Below are positions 14,923-23,030 of a stretch of 34,578 bases of DNA, piece by piece (the first letter of the stretch is position 1; each line of letters begins with the position of its first letter). The notes beneath the pieces are model-generated. The model made no database searches and was not told where the DNA came from. It was given only the letters and a program-made list of their open reading frames with translations. The DNA is from Burkholderiales bacterium (lineage in GTDB: Bacteria; Pseudomonadota; Gammaproteobacteria; Burkholderiales; Burkholderiaceae_E), in contig JADCHE010000069.1 in NCBI GenBank assembly GCA_020248665.1, positions 1-34,578 on the forward strand, in the 5' to 3' direction. The position numbers and the translations under genes are program-made.

Positions 14923-16245
14923 ATGGCCGCGCACCGCCGCCCCGCACGCGCCCCGCAATCGGGCCAGTCGCTGCTGATCGCGCTCGGGCTGCTGCTCGCC
15001 GGCGGCGCGATGCTGATGGCGATGTTCTCGACCGGGCAGGTCGCGATCGCGAAGCAGCGGCTCGTGGGCGCGGCCGACGCGGCCGCCTGGAGCGTCGGCC
15101 TCTGGCGCGCTCGCGTGCTCAACTACCACGCGTATTCCAACCGCGCGATCGTCGCCAACGAGGTGGCGATCGCGCAGGCGGTGACGCTGCTCGCCTGGGC
15201 GCAGTACTTCGAGTCGCTGACCCGCAACGCCACCGCGTTCGCGACGCTGCTGCCCGCAGCGGAGCCGGTGCTGGTCGGTGCGGCCGAGGCGGCGCGCCTC
15301 GCGCGCGAGGCGGCCGAGGCGGCGGCGCGCATCGAGGTCGCGGCGCGCGGCGCCGAGGCGATCGGCTACGGCGCGATCCTGCGCGAGAGCCAGGAGATCC
15401 TGCAGCTGTCGACGCAGGGCTTCGGTGCCAGCATGGTCGCGGCCGAGGTCGCCCGCGCGAACGACCGGTCCTACTTCGCGTGGGTGCTGCCCGACGCCTC
15501 GCGCGGCTGGCAGCGATTCACGCACCGCACCGACTCGCCCGAGGCGCTGCAACGCGTCGCCGACCTGGTGCGCGAGTCGCTCGATCCGTTCACCGCAGGG
15601 CCGCGCTCGGAGGACATCCGCACGCCGGTGCCGTCGCCGTGCCTGAACCTGATGCGGCTGCGCAAGCGGGGCGCGACGACCTGGTCCGAGGACCTGTCGC
15701 GCTGGGAGGCGGTCGACACCATGTCGTTCCACCTGCGCACGCTGCGCGGGCCGCGCTGCCGAGAGACCGAGGCGGTCCCGCTCGGATGGGGCGCGGTCGA
15801 GGCGGGCACGCCACTGCGCGCGATCGTCGGTACCGAAGGCGAGATCGGCATCAACCCCGCTGCGAACGCGCTGGCGGCCGCGTCGATGGTCTCGCTGCCC
15901 GGGTACGGCGGCTTCGGACCGGTGCGAGAGCTCGACCTCGACGGCGTGGCCAGCCAGCGGTTCCCGACCGCGCGGCTCGCGGTGATCGCGCGCCAGCCCG
16001 GCGAGGCGGTGGCCACCGCGATGAACCGCGGCCTCGCGAGTGGGCGGATGCTGCCGCCCGACCGGTTCGCGGGCGACGGTGCGCCGCACCTGTGGGCGCT
16101 GTCGGCGGCCGAGGTGTACTTCCGCAGGCCGGTCGACGCCCCGACACGCATCGAGTACGCGAGCCTGTTCAACCCCTACTGGCAGGTCCGGCTCGCGGCG
16201 CCCTCGGCGGCCGACCAGGCCGCGGCGTACGGTTATGTGCGCTGA
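14923..16245 (+). CDS. TadG-like pilus assembly protein
   Basis: The 440-residue protein starts at ATG 14923 and begins with a short basic leader, then SGQSLLIALGLLLAGGAMLMAMF, a single N-terminal membrane helix. AIAKQRLVGAADAAAWSVGLWRARVLNYHAYSNRAIVANEVAIAQA follows in pieces that match the Tad/TadG N-terminal region of pilus genes in betaproteobacteria. The large C-terminal part is expected to be periplasmic. The Glu5 of true prepilins is absent after the SG|QSLLIA site, so it may not be cleaved. TadG-type proteins are minor components needed for pilus assembly or anchoring. It follows the pilin gene by 37 bp and overlaps the next gene by 11 bp. Confidence 0.72.
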   Translation: MAAHRRPARAPQSGQSLLIALGLLLAGGAMLMAMFSTGQVAIAKQRLVGAADAAAWSVGLWRARVLNYHAYSNRAIVANEVAIAQAVTLLAWAQYFESLTRNATAFATLLPAAEPVLVGAAEAARLAREAAEAAARIEVAARGAEAIGYGAILRESQEILQLSTQGFGASMVAAEVARANDRSYFAWVLPDASRGWQRFTHRTDSPEALQRVADLVRESLDPFTAGPRSEDIRTPVPSPCLNLMRLRKRGATTWSEDLSRWEAVDTMSFHLRTLRGPRCRETEAVPLGWGAVEAGTPLRAIVGTEGEIGINPAANALAAASMVSLPGYGGFGPVRELDLDGVASQRFPTARLAVIARQPGEAVATAMNRGLASGRMLPPDRFAGDGAPHLWALSAAEVYFRRPVDAPTRIEYASLFNPYWQVRLAAPSAADQAAAYGYVR

Positions 16246-17107
16246 ACGCCGCACCGTCCGGGGCCAGGCGATCGTGGAGCTGCTGGTCGCGATGCTCGCG
16301 CTCGTGCCGCTCTACTTCGGCGTGGTCTGGGTCGCGAAGGTGCTCGACGTGCAGCAGGCCACCGTCGCGGCCTCGCGGGCGCTCGCGTTCGAGTGCACGG
16401 TGCGGCCCGCGGCCTGCGCGGATCCCGCGGTCCATCCGGAGCTCGCCGAGGACACGCGGCTGCGGTTCTTCTCGAGCCACCGGCTCGGCCTGCGCAGCGA
16501 CGGCGCGCTCGCCGCGCAACCGAACGCGTTCTGGGTCGACCGGCGCGGCGACGCGCTGCTCGAGCGCCTCGACGACGTGACGGTCGACGTCGTACCGGGC
16601 CGCTTCGACAGCCCGCTCGGCTTCGCGGGCGGATTGGGCGACGGGTTCCCGCGCGCGGTGCGCGTCCTGTCCGAGCTGGCCGGTCCGGGCCGGTTCGGGC
16701 TCGAGATCGAAGGCGGGCTCGTCGAGGCACGCGTCGGGACGCGGCTCGCGCGCAACCGTCCGGGCGATGGCTGGGTCCGGTCGCTGACCGCGATGCCCGT
16801 CGCGACGTCGGCCCGCACCGCGATCCTGATCGACGCGTGGAATGCCTCCGGCCCGTACGGCGACGAGGCCGACAGCGTCGTGACCCGGGTGACCGAGGGC
16901 AGCCGCGTGCCCGGGCTCGAGCCGGCGATCGCCGCGGGCTGGCTGCCGGTGCGCGGTCTGCTCGCGATCGGGGCCGCGCTCGGCTTCGAGTCGCACGCGC
17001 GCGCGTTGCGCTGGCACGAGATCGATGTCGACCTCGTGCCGGCCGATCGGCTCGGACGCCCCGCCGATGTCCCGCCGCCGCCCGCATCGGCGGGCGATCG
17101 ACCCTGA
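16235..17107 (+). CDS. TadE-like pseudopilin
   Basis: The 290-residue product begins MCAERRTVRGQAIVELLVAML, a prepilin-type leader in which cleavage after RG would give QAIVEL with Glu5, as in TadE/TadF pseudopilins. One membrane helix follows, and then a long soluble domain with paired cysteines (FECTVRPAACADP). ATG 16235 overlaps the end of the upstream gene by 11 bases, so translation is probably coupled. TadE proteins are minor pilins needed for Flp pilus formation. The length is well above that of a minimal TadE, and the extra domain is unrecognised. Confidence 0.75.
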   Translation: MCAERRTVRGQAIVELLVAMLALVPLYFGVVWVAKVLDVQQATVAASRALAFECTVRPAACADPAVHPELAEDTRLRFFSSHRLGLRSDGALAAQPNAFWVDRRGDALLERLDDVTVDVVPGRFDSPLGFAGGLGDGFPRAVRVLSELAGPGRFGLEIEGGLVEARVGTRLARNRPGDGWVRSLTAMPVATSARTAILIDAWNASGPYGDEADSVVTRVTEGSRVPGLEPAIAAGWLPVRGLLAIGAALGFESHARALRWHEIDVDLVPADRLGRPADVPPPPASAGDRP

Positions 17108-17122
17108 ACCGGAGGACCCGAG

Positions 17123-17770
17123 ATGGATGCCCTGCCACCCGACGTCAGGACCGAGCTGGTCATGGCCGCCGCCGCCTTCGACGGCCACGGCGTCACCACC
17201 CACCGATTCCGCAGCGCGGAGCCGCTCGACGCGCTGCTCGCGCGGGTTCGCGACCGATGGCGCGCGGACGGGCGGCCGATCGTCGAATCGCGGACCGGGG
17301 CGTGGCGGCTGCTGTCGGTCCGCGACGCGCAGGGGTTCACCACGATGCAGGTGCGCGCGTCGGTCGACGGCAGCGAGGGGATGGTGTCGCGCTGGCGCGC
17401 CGCGCCGATCACCGCCGAGCTCGTGCCGTTCACCGAGGGCAGGGTGCTCGACCGCTGGCTGCCCGATGGATCCGAGGTGCTGCGCCGCGTTGCGCACCGC
17501 GATCCCGGGCGCGATGCGGCGACGGTCGTCGCCCGGGTGCCGTCCTCGCCCGAGCAGGCGGCGCGGACCCTGCGCACGCGCGCCGCCAACGAGGGCTTCG
17601 TCGACGACCCGGCGCTCGGCGCGCCCGCGAACCGCGCGGCATGGTTCCGCGGCGGCTCGGGCTCGGGCGAGGCGCTCGCGTTCCGGCGCGGCCGGGAGGA
17701 GGTGGTGGCGACCGTGTCGAGCCACCGCGACGGCGCCGCGGTGGTGCTGCACTGGGGGCATGCGCGATGA
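17123..17770 (+). CDS. unknown protein encoded within the Tad operon, 215 residues
   Basis: I do not recognise this family. ATG 17123 follows a good GGAGGA ribosome site. The product has no membrane helix or signal peptide and would be cytoplasmic. It has a mixed composition with patches such as THRFRSAEPLDALLARVRDRW, WRLLSVRDAQGFTTMQVRAS and EVVATVSSHRDGAAVVLHWGHAR, which look like alternating helices and strands of a small alpha/beta domain, possibly duplicated. The final ATGA overlaps the start of the mini-pilin gene, so both are tightly coupled. Its conserved place among pilin-like genes suggests a pilus-specific role such as a chaperone or assembly factor, which is inference only. Confidence 0.7.
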   Translation: MDALPPDVRTELVMAAAAFDGHGVTTHRFRSAEPLDALLARVRDRWRADGRPIVESRTGAWRLLSVRDAQGFTTMQVRASVDGSEGMVSRWRAAPITAELVPFTEGRVLDRWLPDGSEVLRRVAHRDPGRDAATVVARVPSSPEQAARTLRTRAANEGFVDDPALGAPANRAAWFRGGSGSGEALAFRRGREEVVATVSSHRDGAAVVLHWGHAR

Positions 17771-17937
17771 GCCCGCCGCGCATGCGGACCCGCGGGCAGG
17801 CCGCGACCGACTACCTGCTGGTGCTCGCGCTGGTCGCTGTTGCGCTGTCGGTCGGCGCCGACTCGCCGGTGCTCCGGATCGTCGCCGCGATCGCGGACCG
17901 GTACGAGCGATTCACCTGGTCGGTGTCGCTGCCATGA
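17767..17937 (+). CDS. 56-residue Flp/TadE-like mini-pilin
   Basis: This small gene overlaps its neighbours at both ends with ATGA junctions (17767-17770 and 17934-17937). The product is MSPPRMRTRGQAATDYLLVL followed by ALVAVALSVG and a short soluble tail. Cleavage after Gly10 would give QAATDY with Asp5-Tyr6 in place of the usual Glu5-Tyr6, on the same RGQ leader as the Flp pilin and TadE-like proteins of this locus. It is almost certainly a real prepilin-peptidase substrate and probably a minor or tip subunit. The position, the perfect overlaps and the motif are direct evidence; the role is inferred. Confidence 0.75.
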   Translation: MSPPRMRTRGQAATDYLLVLALVAVALSVGADSPVLRIVAAIADRYERFTWSVSLP

Positions 17938-18980
17938 CGCGCCGTCCGGCAGACCTCGTCCGGCGCGCGTGGGCCGCGGTGAAGGCCCGACGCGCGCTGT
18001 GGCTGGCCCTGGGCGCGGTCGTCTGCGGCGCGCTCGCGGTGGTCGGCGCACGGCAGTACATCGGCGAGCGTCTCGCGATCGAGCGGGCGCGCCTGCAGCC
18101 TCGCCAGGAGATGGTCGAGGTGGTCGTCGCCAAGCGCGAGCTGCGGCGTGGCGAGCGCGTCGGCGGCGACACGATGGCGGTGCGGGCGCTGCCTCGCGAC
18201 GTCGCACCGGGCGGCGCGGTCACGCCGGCGAGCTTCGATTCGGTCGCCGGGCAGCGTCTCGTGGTGGCGCTGCGCGCCGGCGAGCCGCTCCTCGCGTCGG
18301 CCGTCGCGAGCGTCGACAGCGCGCCGATCTCCAGCCGCGTGCGACCGGGCATCCGCGCGATGACGATCTCGGTCGACGAGGTCAACTCGCTGTCGGGGAT
18401 GCTGCAGCCCGGCGACCGGATCGACCTGCTGCTGTCGGTCAGGCCACCGGCCGCGGCCGGGCTCGCGCAGGCCGAGGTCACGCGCACCGTGATGCAGGGC
18501 GTCGTCGTGCTCGCGACCGGCCGTCAGTCCCGTGTCGCGGTCGGCGACGAGCCGGTGGGCGGGCGCGCCTACACGTCGATCACCGTCGAGGTCGATCCCG
18601 AGCAGGCACAGCGCCTGGTCGTCGCGCAGCGTGCGGGGCGGCTGACCGCGGTGCTGCGCAATCCCGACGACCGCGCCCGCATCGAGGAGCGCAGGCTCGA
18701 CGTCAACGCGCTGCTCGGCGTGCCGACGGCGACGATCGCCGCAGCGCCGCCTCCGGTCGAGGTGATCGTCGGAGGGCGGGGACAGGCGCCGGCGCAGTCC
18801 AACGTGCCCGTTTCGCCCGCCCCGGCCGGCGCGACGTCCGCGCCCGCCCACCCGTCGTCGCTACCCGTCGCGCCGGACACGTCCCCGGCTGCCGCACGCC
18901 CGTCCGAGCCGCCGCGCGTGCCGATGCTCGATGCGCCCTGGACGCCGCAGGCCCCGGCGACCGTGCCGCTCTACCGCTGA
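17934..18980 (+). CDS. cpaB: CpaB/RcpC Flp pilus assembly protein
   Basis: The 348-residue product starts at the ATGA overlap with the mini-pilin gene. It has one N-terminal membrane helix (LWLALGAVVCGALAVVGARQYIG). A SAF-type domain with VVVAKRELRRGERVGGDTM, then PGIRAMTISVDEVNSLSGML-PGDRIDLLLSV and the RcpC domain (TVEVDPEQAQRLVVAQRAGRLTAVLRNP) follow. These are the family blocks in order. CpaB sits in the periplasm on the inner membrane and works with the secretin, possibly binding cell-wall glycan. The last 80 residues are a Pro/Ala-rich tail of low complexity. It is followed by the secretin gene after 18 bp, the usual cpaB-cpaC order. Confidence 0.88.
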   Translation: MTRRPADLVRRAWAAVKARRALWLALGAVVCGALAVVGARQYIGERLAIERARLQPRQEMVEVVVAKRELRRGERVGGDTMAVRALPRDVAPGGAVTPASFDSVAGQRLVVALRAGEPLLASAVASVDSAPISSRVRPGIRAMTISVDEVNSLSGMLQPGDRIDLLLSVRPPAAAGLAQAEVTRTVMQGVVVLATGRQSRVAVGDEPVGGRAYTSITVEVDPEQAQRLVVAQRAGRLTAVLRNPDDRARIEERRLDVNALLGVPTATIAAAPPPVEVIVGGRGQAPAQSNVPVSPAPAGATSAPAHPSSLPVAPDTSPAAARPSEPPRVPMLDAPWTPQAPATVPLYR

Positions 18981-18998
18981 ACCGTCCGCGAGTCCGCC

Positions 18999-20558
18999 AT
19001 GATCCGACGCGTCGCATCGATCCTTAGCCGCTTCCGCCTCGCCGTCTCGAGCTCGGCGGCGCTCCTGTCCGCCTGCGCGGCCGCGTTCGCGTTCGCCCAG
19101 CCCGCGGAGCGCCCCGCGCCGATCACGCTCTACGTCGGCGAGGCGCATGTGATCGACGAGCCCAACGTGCGCCGGATCGCGGTCGGCAACGGCAAGGTGC
19201 TGCAGGCGACCGCGCTCGACGAGCGGCAGGTGCTCGTGCTGCCCGAGGCGCCCGGCCAGAGCACCGTGGTGCTCTGGGGCCGCAGCGGACCGCAGCGGAC
19301 CTACGTGTTCAACGTGCTGCCCGCGGACACCGGGCGGCTGCTCGCCGAGGTGCAGGCGATGCTCGGCGACACGCGCAAGGTCGGCGCACGGGTCGTCGGC
19401 GACAAGGTGCTGGTCGAGGGCGCCGAGGTGTCGGAGGAAGTGGCCGCGCGGATCGCCGAGATCGCGAAGCGTTATCCGCAGGTGGTCAACCTGCTGCCGC
19501 GCGTCGGCCAGGAGCGGATGATCGCGATGGACGTCAAGTTCATCGAGATCCGCCGCGAACTGCTGGAGAACCTCGGCGTCAGGTGGAGCCCCACGGCGCA
19601 GGGGCCCACCTTCCAGGTGGTCGGCGACCTGCACCGCAGCGCAGCGCTGCAGCCGGGCGGCGCGGCCGAGGGCTCGGGGCTGCAGGTCGCGCCGCGCGTG
19701 CCGCCCTTCGCGACCAGCTTGTCGCTGGTGTCGTCGCTCAGCTCGATGCTCAACCTGCTGGTGCAGAGCGGCGACGCGGTGATCCTCGCCGAGCCGCGGC
19801 TGTCGTGCCGCTCGGGCGGGTCGGCGCGGTTCGTCGCGGGCGGCGAGCTGCCGATCCCGGTCGCCGGCGCGTTCGGCACCGCCTCGGTGGGCTTCAAGGA
19901 GTACGGCATCAAGTTCGGCGTCAGTCCGGTCGCGAGCGATTCCGGCCTCATCGCGGCCAAGATCGCGACCGAGATCTCGGCGATCAACTTCGAGGTCGCG
20001 GTGCGGCAGGTGCCGGGCCTCACGAAGCGCCGTGCCGAGACCGACGTCAACCTGCGCGAGAACGAGACGCTGGTGATCGCCGGGCTGCTGACCGAGGAGG
20101 GCGCGCGCAACATGGACCGCGTGGCCGGTGCCTCGGAGCTGCCGGTGCTGGGCGGCCTCTTCCGCTCGCGCCAGTTCCGCGACCGGCAGACCGAGCTCGT
20201 CGTGTTCGTCACGCCGCGCTTCGTCGAGGGCGCGCCGGGCATCGCGCCGGGCGGTGCACTCGGCCCGATGCGCGAGCCGGTCCGCGTGCTCCCGGCGGTG
20301 CCGCGCGACCCTCAGGCTCCGTCGAGCGGGATGCCGGACGACCTGGCCGGGGGCGGCGCGCGACGCGAGGCCTCGCACGCGGTCGTGAACGAGCACGCTG
20401 CGGCGGCGACATCGTCGACGCCCGCCCGGCCCGCTTCATCGTCGACGCACGCGCCGCTGCCGACGTCCTCGACGCCCGCGCCCGCGTCACACCCCGAGGA
20501 CCGCGGCACCCCGACGCGCTGGCGCGAGATGCGCGACCGGCTGCGGATGGTCGACTGA
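18999..20558 (+). CDS. cpaC: CpaC/RcpA outer-membrane secretin of the Tad pilus
   Basis: The 519-residue precursor has a signal peptide ending near AFAFA-QPAE. A pilus-type N-terminal domain follows (ITLYVGEAHVIDEPNVRRIAVG, LPEAPGQSTVVLWG), then a BON-like region. The secretin core has FIEIRRELLENLGVRW, ILAEPRLSCRSGGSARFVAGGE, KEYGIKFGVSP and the final GLFRSRQFRDRQTELVVFVTPRFV. It forms the outer-membrane ring through which Flp pili exit. The C-terminal 100 residues after the core are disordered and include three 9-residue SSTPA-type repeats. No separate pilotin gene (cpaD) is in the window. Confidence 0.92.
   Translation: MIRRVASILSRFRLAVSSSAALLSACAAAFAFAQPAERPAPITLYVGEAHVIDEPNVRRIAVGNGKVLQATALDERQVLVLPEAPGQSTVVLWGRSGPQRTYVFNVLPADTGRLLAEVQAMLGDTRKVGARVVGDKVLVEGAEVSEEVAARIAEIAKRYPQVVNLLPRVGQERMIAMDVKFIEIRRELLENLGVRWSPTAQGPTFQVVGDLHRSAALQPGGAAEGSGLQVAPRVPPFATSLSLVSSLSSMLNLLVQSGDAVILAEPRLSCRSGGSARFVAGGELPIPVAGAFGTASVGFKEYGIKFGVSPVASDSGLIAAKIATEISAINFEVAVRQVPGLTKRRAETDVNLRENETLVIAGLLTEEGARNMDRVAGASELPVLGGLFRSRQFRDRQTELVVFVTPRFVEGAPGIAPGGALGPMREPVRVLPAVPRDPQAPSSGMPDDLAGGGARREASHAVVNEHAAAATSSTPARPASSSTHAPLPTSSTPAPASHPEDRGTPTRWREMRDRLRMVD
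20409..20489 (+). repeat. three 27-bp tandem repeats in the tail of the secretin gene
   Basis: Three imperfect 27-bp units start at 20409, 20436 and 20463 and encode TSSTPARPA, SSSTHAPLP and TSSTPAPAS (from residue 471). Each carries the word TCGACGC. The units are in frame, so copy-number change would alter the length of the disordered tail without disrupting the gene. Confidence 0.7.
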
Positions 20559-20574
20559 ACCCGGAGCCCCCACC

Positions 20575-22179
20575 ATGCTGCTGATCACCGTCGACCAGGC
20601 CGGGCAACCGACGCGCACCGTACGCGTCGAGCGCACGCCGTGCCGCATCGGCCGCTCGCGGGACTGCGAGCTGCCGCTCTCGAGCTGGCGCATCGGACGG
20701 GTGCACGCCGAGATCCACGCCGCGGGCCGGGCCGCACGCATCGTCGACGCGGGCACGCTCGGCGGCACGCTCGTCAACGGAGAGCGCATCGTCGAGTTCG
20801 GGCCGCTGTCGGCGTCGGACCGCATCGAGATCGGCGGCTTCGTGCTGCACGTGCAGCTCGAGCGGCCGGACGTCGCGTACGGCGTCGACGGGGATCCGGA
20901 GGGTCCCCGCAGCACGGTCGGCTGGCGACGGCTCGTGCACCGGCACCTGCTGCAGACGATCGACCTGCGGCGTCGCGACGTGCGCCTGGCGGACCCGGAG
21001 GCGCTGCGCGTCGAGATCCGCGGGCTGGTCGAGCAGTTGCTGCTCGACACGATCGCGCTGCCGGAGGGGGTCGACCGCGAGCGGCTGATCGAGGACGTCA
21101 TCGACGAGGCCATCGGGCTCGGGCCGCTCGAGCGGCTGCTCGCCGACCCGACGATCGGCGAGATCATGGTGAACGCCGCCGACGAGATCTGGGTCGAGCG
21201 CGAAGGGCAGCTGCACCGGCACCCGGGCGCCTTCTCCGACGACGACGCGGTGCGCGGCATCATCGACCGGATCGTCGCGCCGCTCGGCCGCCGCATCGAC
21301 GAGTCCTCGCCGATGGTCGATGCGCGGCTGCCGGACGGCTCGCGGGTCAACGCGATTATCCCGCCGCTCGCGATCCGCGGGCCGGCGCTGACGATCCGCC
21401 GCTTCAACCGTTCGCTGCTGCGCCCCGCGGACCTGGTCGCGGTGGGCGCCGCATCGGTCGACATGCTCGCCTTCCTCGCGGTGTGCGTGGAGCGGCGGCG
21501 CAACGTGGTGATCTCGGGCGGCACGAGCTCGGGCAAGACGACGCTGCTCAACGTGCTGTCGAACCTGATCCCGGACGGCGAGCGGATCGTCACGATCGAG
21601 GATGCGGCCGAGCTCACGCTGCGCCACGCGCACCTCGTGCAGCTCGAGGGACGGCCGCCCAACCTCGAGCAGCGCGGCGCGGTGTCGATCCGGGATCTCG
21701 TCCGCAACGCGCTGCGGATGCGCCCGGACCGGATCGTCGTCGGCGAGTGCCGCGGCGGCGAGGCGCTCGACATGCTCCAGGCGATGAACACCGGCCACGA
21801 CGGCTCGCTCACCACGGTGCATGCGAACAGTCCGCGCGACGTGGTCTCGCGGCTCGAGGTGATGACGCTGATGGCGGGCATGGACTTGCCGGTGCAGGCG
21901 ATCCGTGAGCAGATCGCCTCGGCGGTCGACATCGTCGTCCACCAGGCGCGGTTCGCCGACGGCACGCGCCGGATCGTGTCGGTCATGGAAGTCACCGGGA
22001 TCGAGGCCGGGCGGGTGCAGATGCAGCCGCTCTTCGAGTTCCGCGCGCAGCGCACGCGGCGCGACGGTCGCGTCGACGGCGTGTTCCGGGCGTGCGGCAC
22101 CGTGCCGACCTTCTACGAGGCGCTGAGGGAGGCCGGGGTGCCGGTGGACCTCGCGCCGTTCGGCGAGGGCGTGCGATGA
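20575..22179 (+). CDS. cpaF: CpaF/TadA secretion ATPase with N-terminal FHA domain
   Basis: The 534-residue protein is a fusion. Residues about 1-95 form a forkhead-associated domain (CRIGRSRDCELPL at 23-35, GRVHAEIH at 41-48, GTLVNGERI at 64-72). The rest is the type II/IV secretion ATPase. It has GEIMVNAADEIWVER, the Walker A loop GGTSSGKTT (Lys321), the Asp-box IVTIEDAAELTL, the Walker B-region VVGECRGGEALDMLQAMNTGH and the His-box LTTVHANSPRD. It powers Flp pilus assembly at the inner membrane as a hexamer. FHA domains bind phosphothreonine; here the usual Ser of the SxxH motif is Gly41, so binding may be altered. The gene overlaps tadB by four bases (ATGA). GGAG precedes ATG 20575. Confidence 0.93.
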   Translation: MLLITVDQAGQPTRTVRVERTPCRIGRSRDCELPLSSWRIGRVHAEIHAAGRAARIVDAGTLGGTLVNGERIVEFGPLSASDRIEIGGFVLHVQLERPDVAYGVDGDPEGPRSTVGWRRLVHRHLLQTIDLRRRDVRLADPEALRVEIRGLVEQLLLDTIALPEGVDRERLIEDVIDEAIGLGPLERLLADPTIGEIMVNAADEIWVEREGQLHRHPGAFSDDDAVRGIIDRIVAPLGRRIDESSPMVDARLPDGSRVNAIIPPLAIRGPALTIRRFNRSLLRPADLVAVGAASVDMLAFLAVCVERRRNVVISGGTSSGKTTLLNVLSNLIPDGERIVTIEDAAELTLRHAHLVQLEGRPPNLEQRGAVSIRDLVRNALRMRPDRIVVGECRGGEALDMLQAMNTGHDGSLTTVHANSPRDVVSRLEVMTLMAGMDLPVQAIREQIASAVDIVVHQARFADGTRRIVSVMEVTGIEAGRVQMQPLFEFRAQRTRRDGRVDGVFRACGTVPTFYEALREAGVPVDLAPFGEGVR

Positions 22180-23030
22180 GCGACGACCTGGACCTGGTGC
22201 TGGTGGCGGCGTTCGCGTCGATCGTGCTCGCGACCGCGGCGATCGCGGGCAGCGCGGGCCGCCGGCTGCGCACCTGGCACGAACGCTTCCACGCGGACCT
22301 GGGGGCGGGCCTGCGCCAGTCCTTCATGTATCTCGACGCGGGGCGCCTGTTCCGGCTGAACCTCGCGCTGGTCGCGGCGGCGGCGGTGGTCGCGGGCGCG
22401 CTCACCGGGCAGCCGGTCGCCTCGCTGGTCGTGCTCGCCGCGGTCGGCGCGCTGCCGGGTGTCGGGCTCGCCTGGATGCGGCGGCGGCGGCTCTCGAGGC
22501 TCGCAGCCCAATGGCCCGACGTGACGATGCTGGTCGCGGGCGCCCTCAGGGCGGGCTCGAGCCTGCCGCAGGCGATCGCGCAGGCGGCCCGCGAGCTGCC
22601 GTCGCCCTCGGGCCGCGAGCTCGACCTGATCGCGCGCGAGCAGCGGATCGGCGTCGGGCTGGACGCCGCGATGGCCTCGCTCGAGCGGCGGGCGCCGCTC
22701 GACGGCGTCGTGCTGTTCACCGCCGCGGTGCGCATCGCGCAGGAGTCGGGCGGCAACCTCGCCGAGACCCTGGAGCGGCTCGCCGAGACGCTGCGGCGCA
22801 AGGCCGCGATCGAGGGTCGCATCGACGCGCTGACCGCGCAGGGGCGACTGCAGGGCTGGGTGATGGCCGCGCTCCCGCTCGTCGTGGGCGCGGCGCTCTT
22901 CGCGATCGAACCGCTCGCGATGCGGCCGCTGCTGACGACCTGGCAGGGTTGGGTCGTCTGCGCGGCGGTGGTCGCACTCGAGGGGCTCGGGCTGCACGTG
23001 ATCCGCCGGATCGTCGACATCGATGTCTGA
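22176..23030 (+). CDS. tadB: TadB inner-membrane platform protein
   Basis: This 284-residue membrane protein has helices near the N terminus, a cytoplasmic four-helix-type domain with WPDVTMLVAGALRAGSSLPQ and VRIAQESGGNLAETLERLAE, and further C-terminal helices. These blocks are the GspF/TadB signature. TadB and TadC together form the platform that couples the ATPase to the growing pilus. It starts at the ATGA overlap with the ATPase gene, where ATG 22176 is preferred over upstream in-frame codons, and its end overlaps tadC by eight bases. Confidence 0.88.
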   Translation: MSDDLDLVLVAAFASIVLATAAIAGSAGRRLRTWHERFHADLGAGLRQSFMYLDAGRLFRLNLALVAAAAVVAGALTGQPVASLVVLAAVGALPGVGLAWMRRRRLSRLAAQWPDVTMLVAGALRAGSSLPQAIAQAARELPSPSGRELDLIAREQRIGVGLDAAMASLERRAPLDGVVLFTAAVRIAQESGGNLAETLERLAETLRRKAAIEGRIDALTAQGRLQGWVMAALPLVVGAALFAIEPLAMRPLLTTWQGWVVCAAVVALEGLGLHVIRRIVDIDV

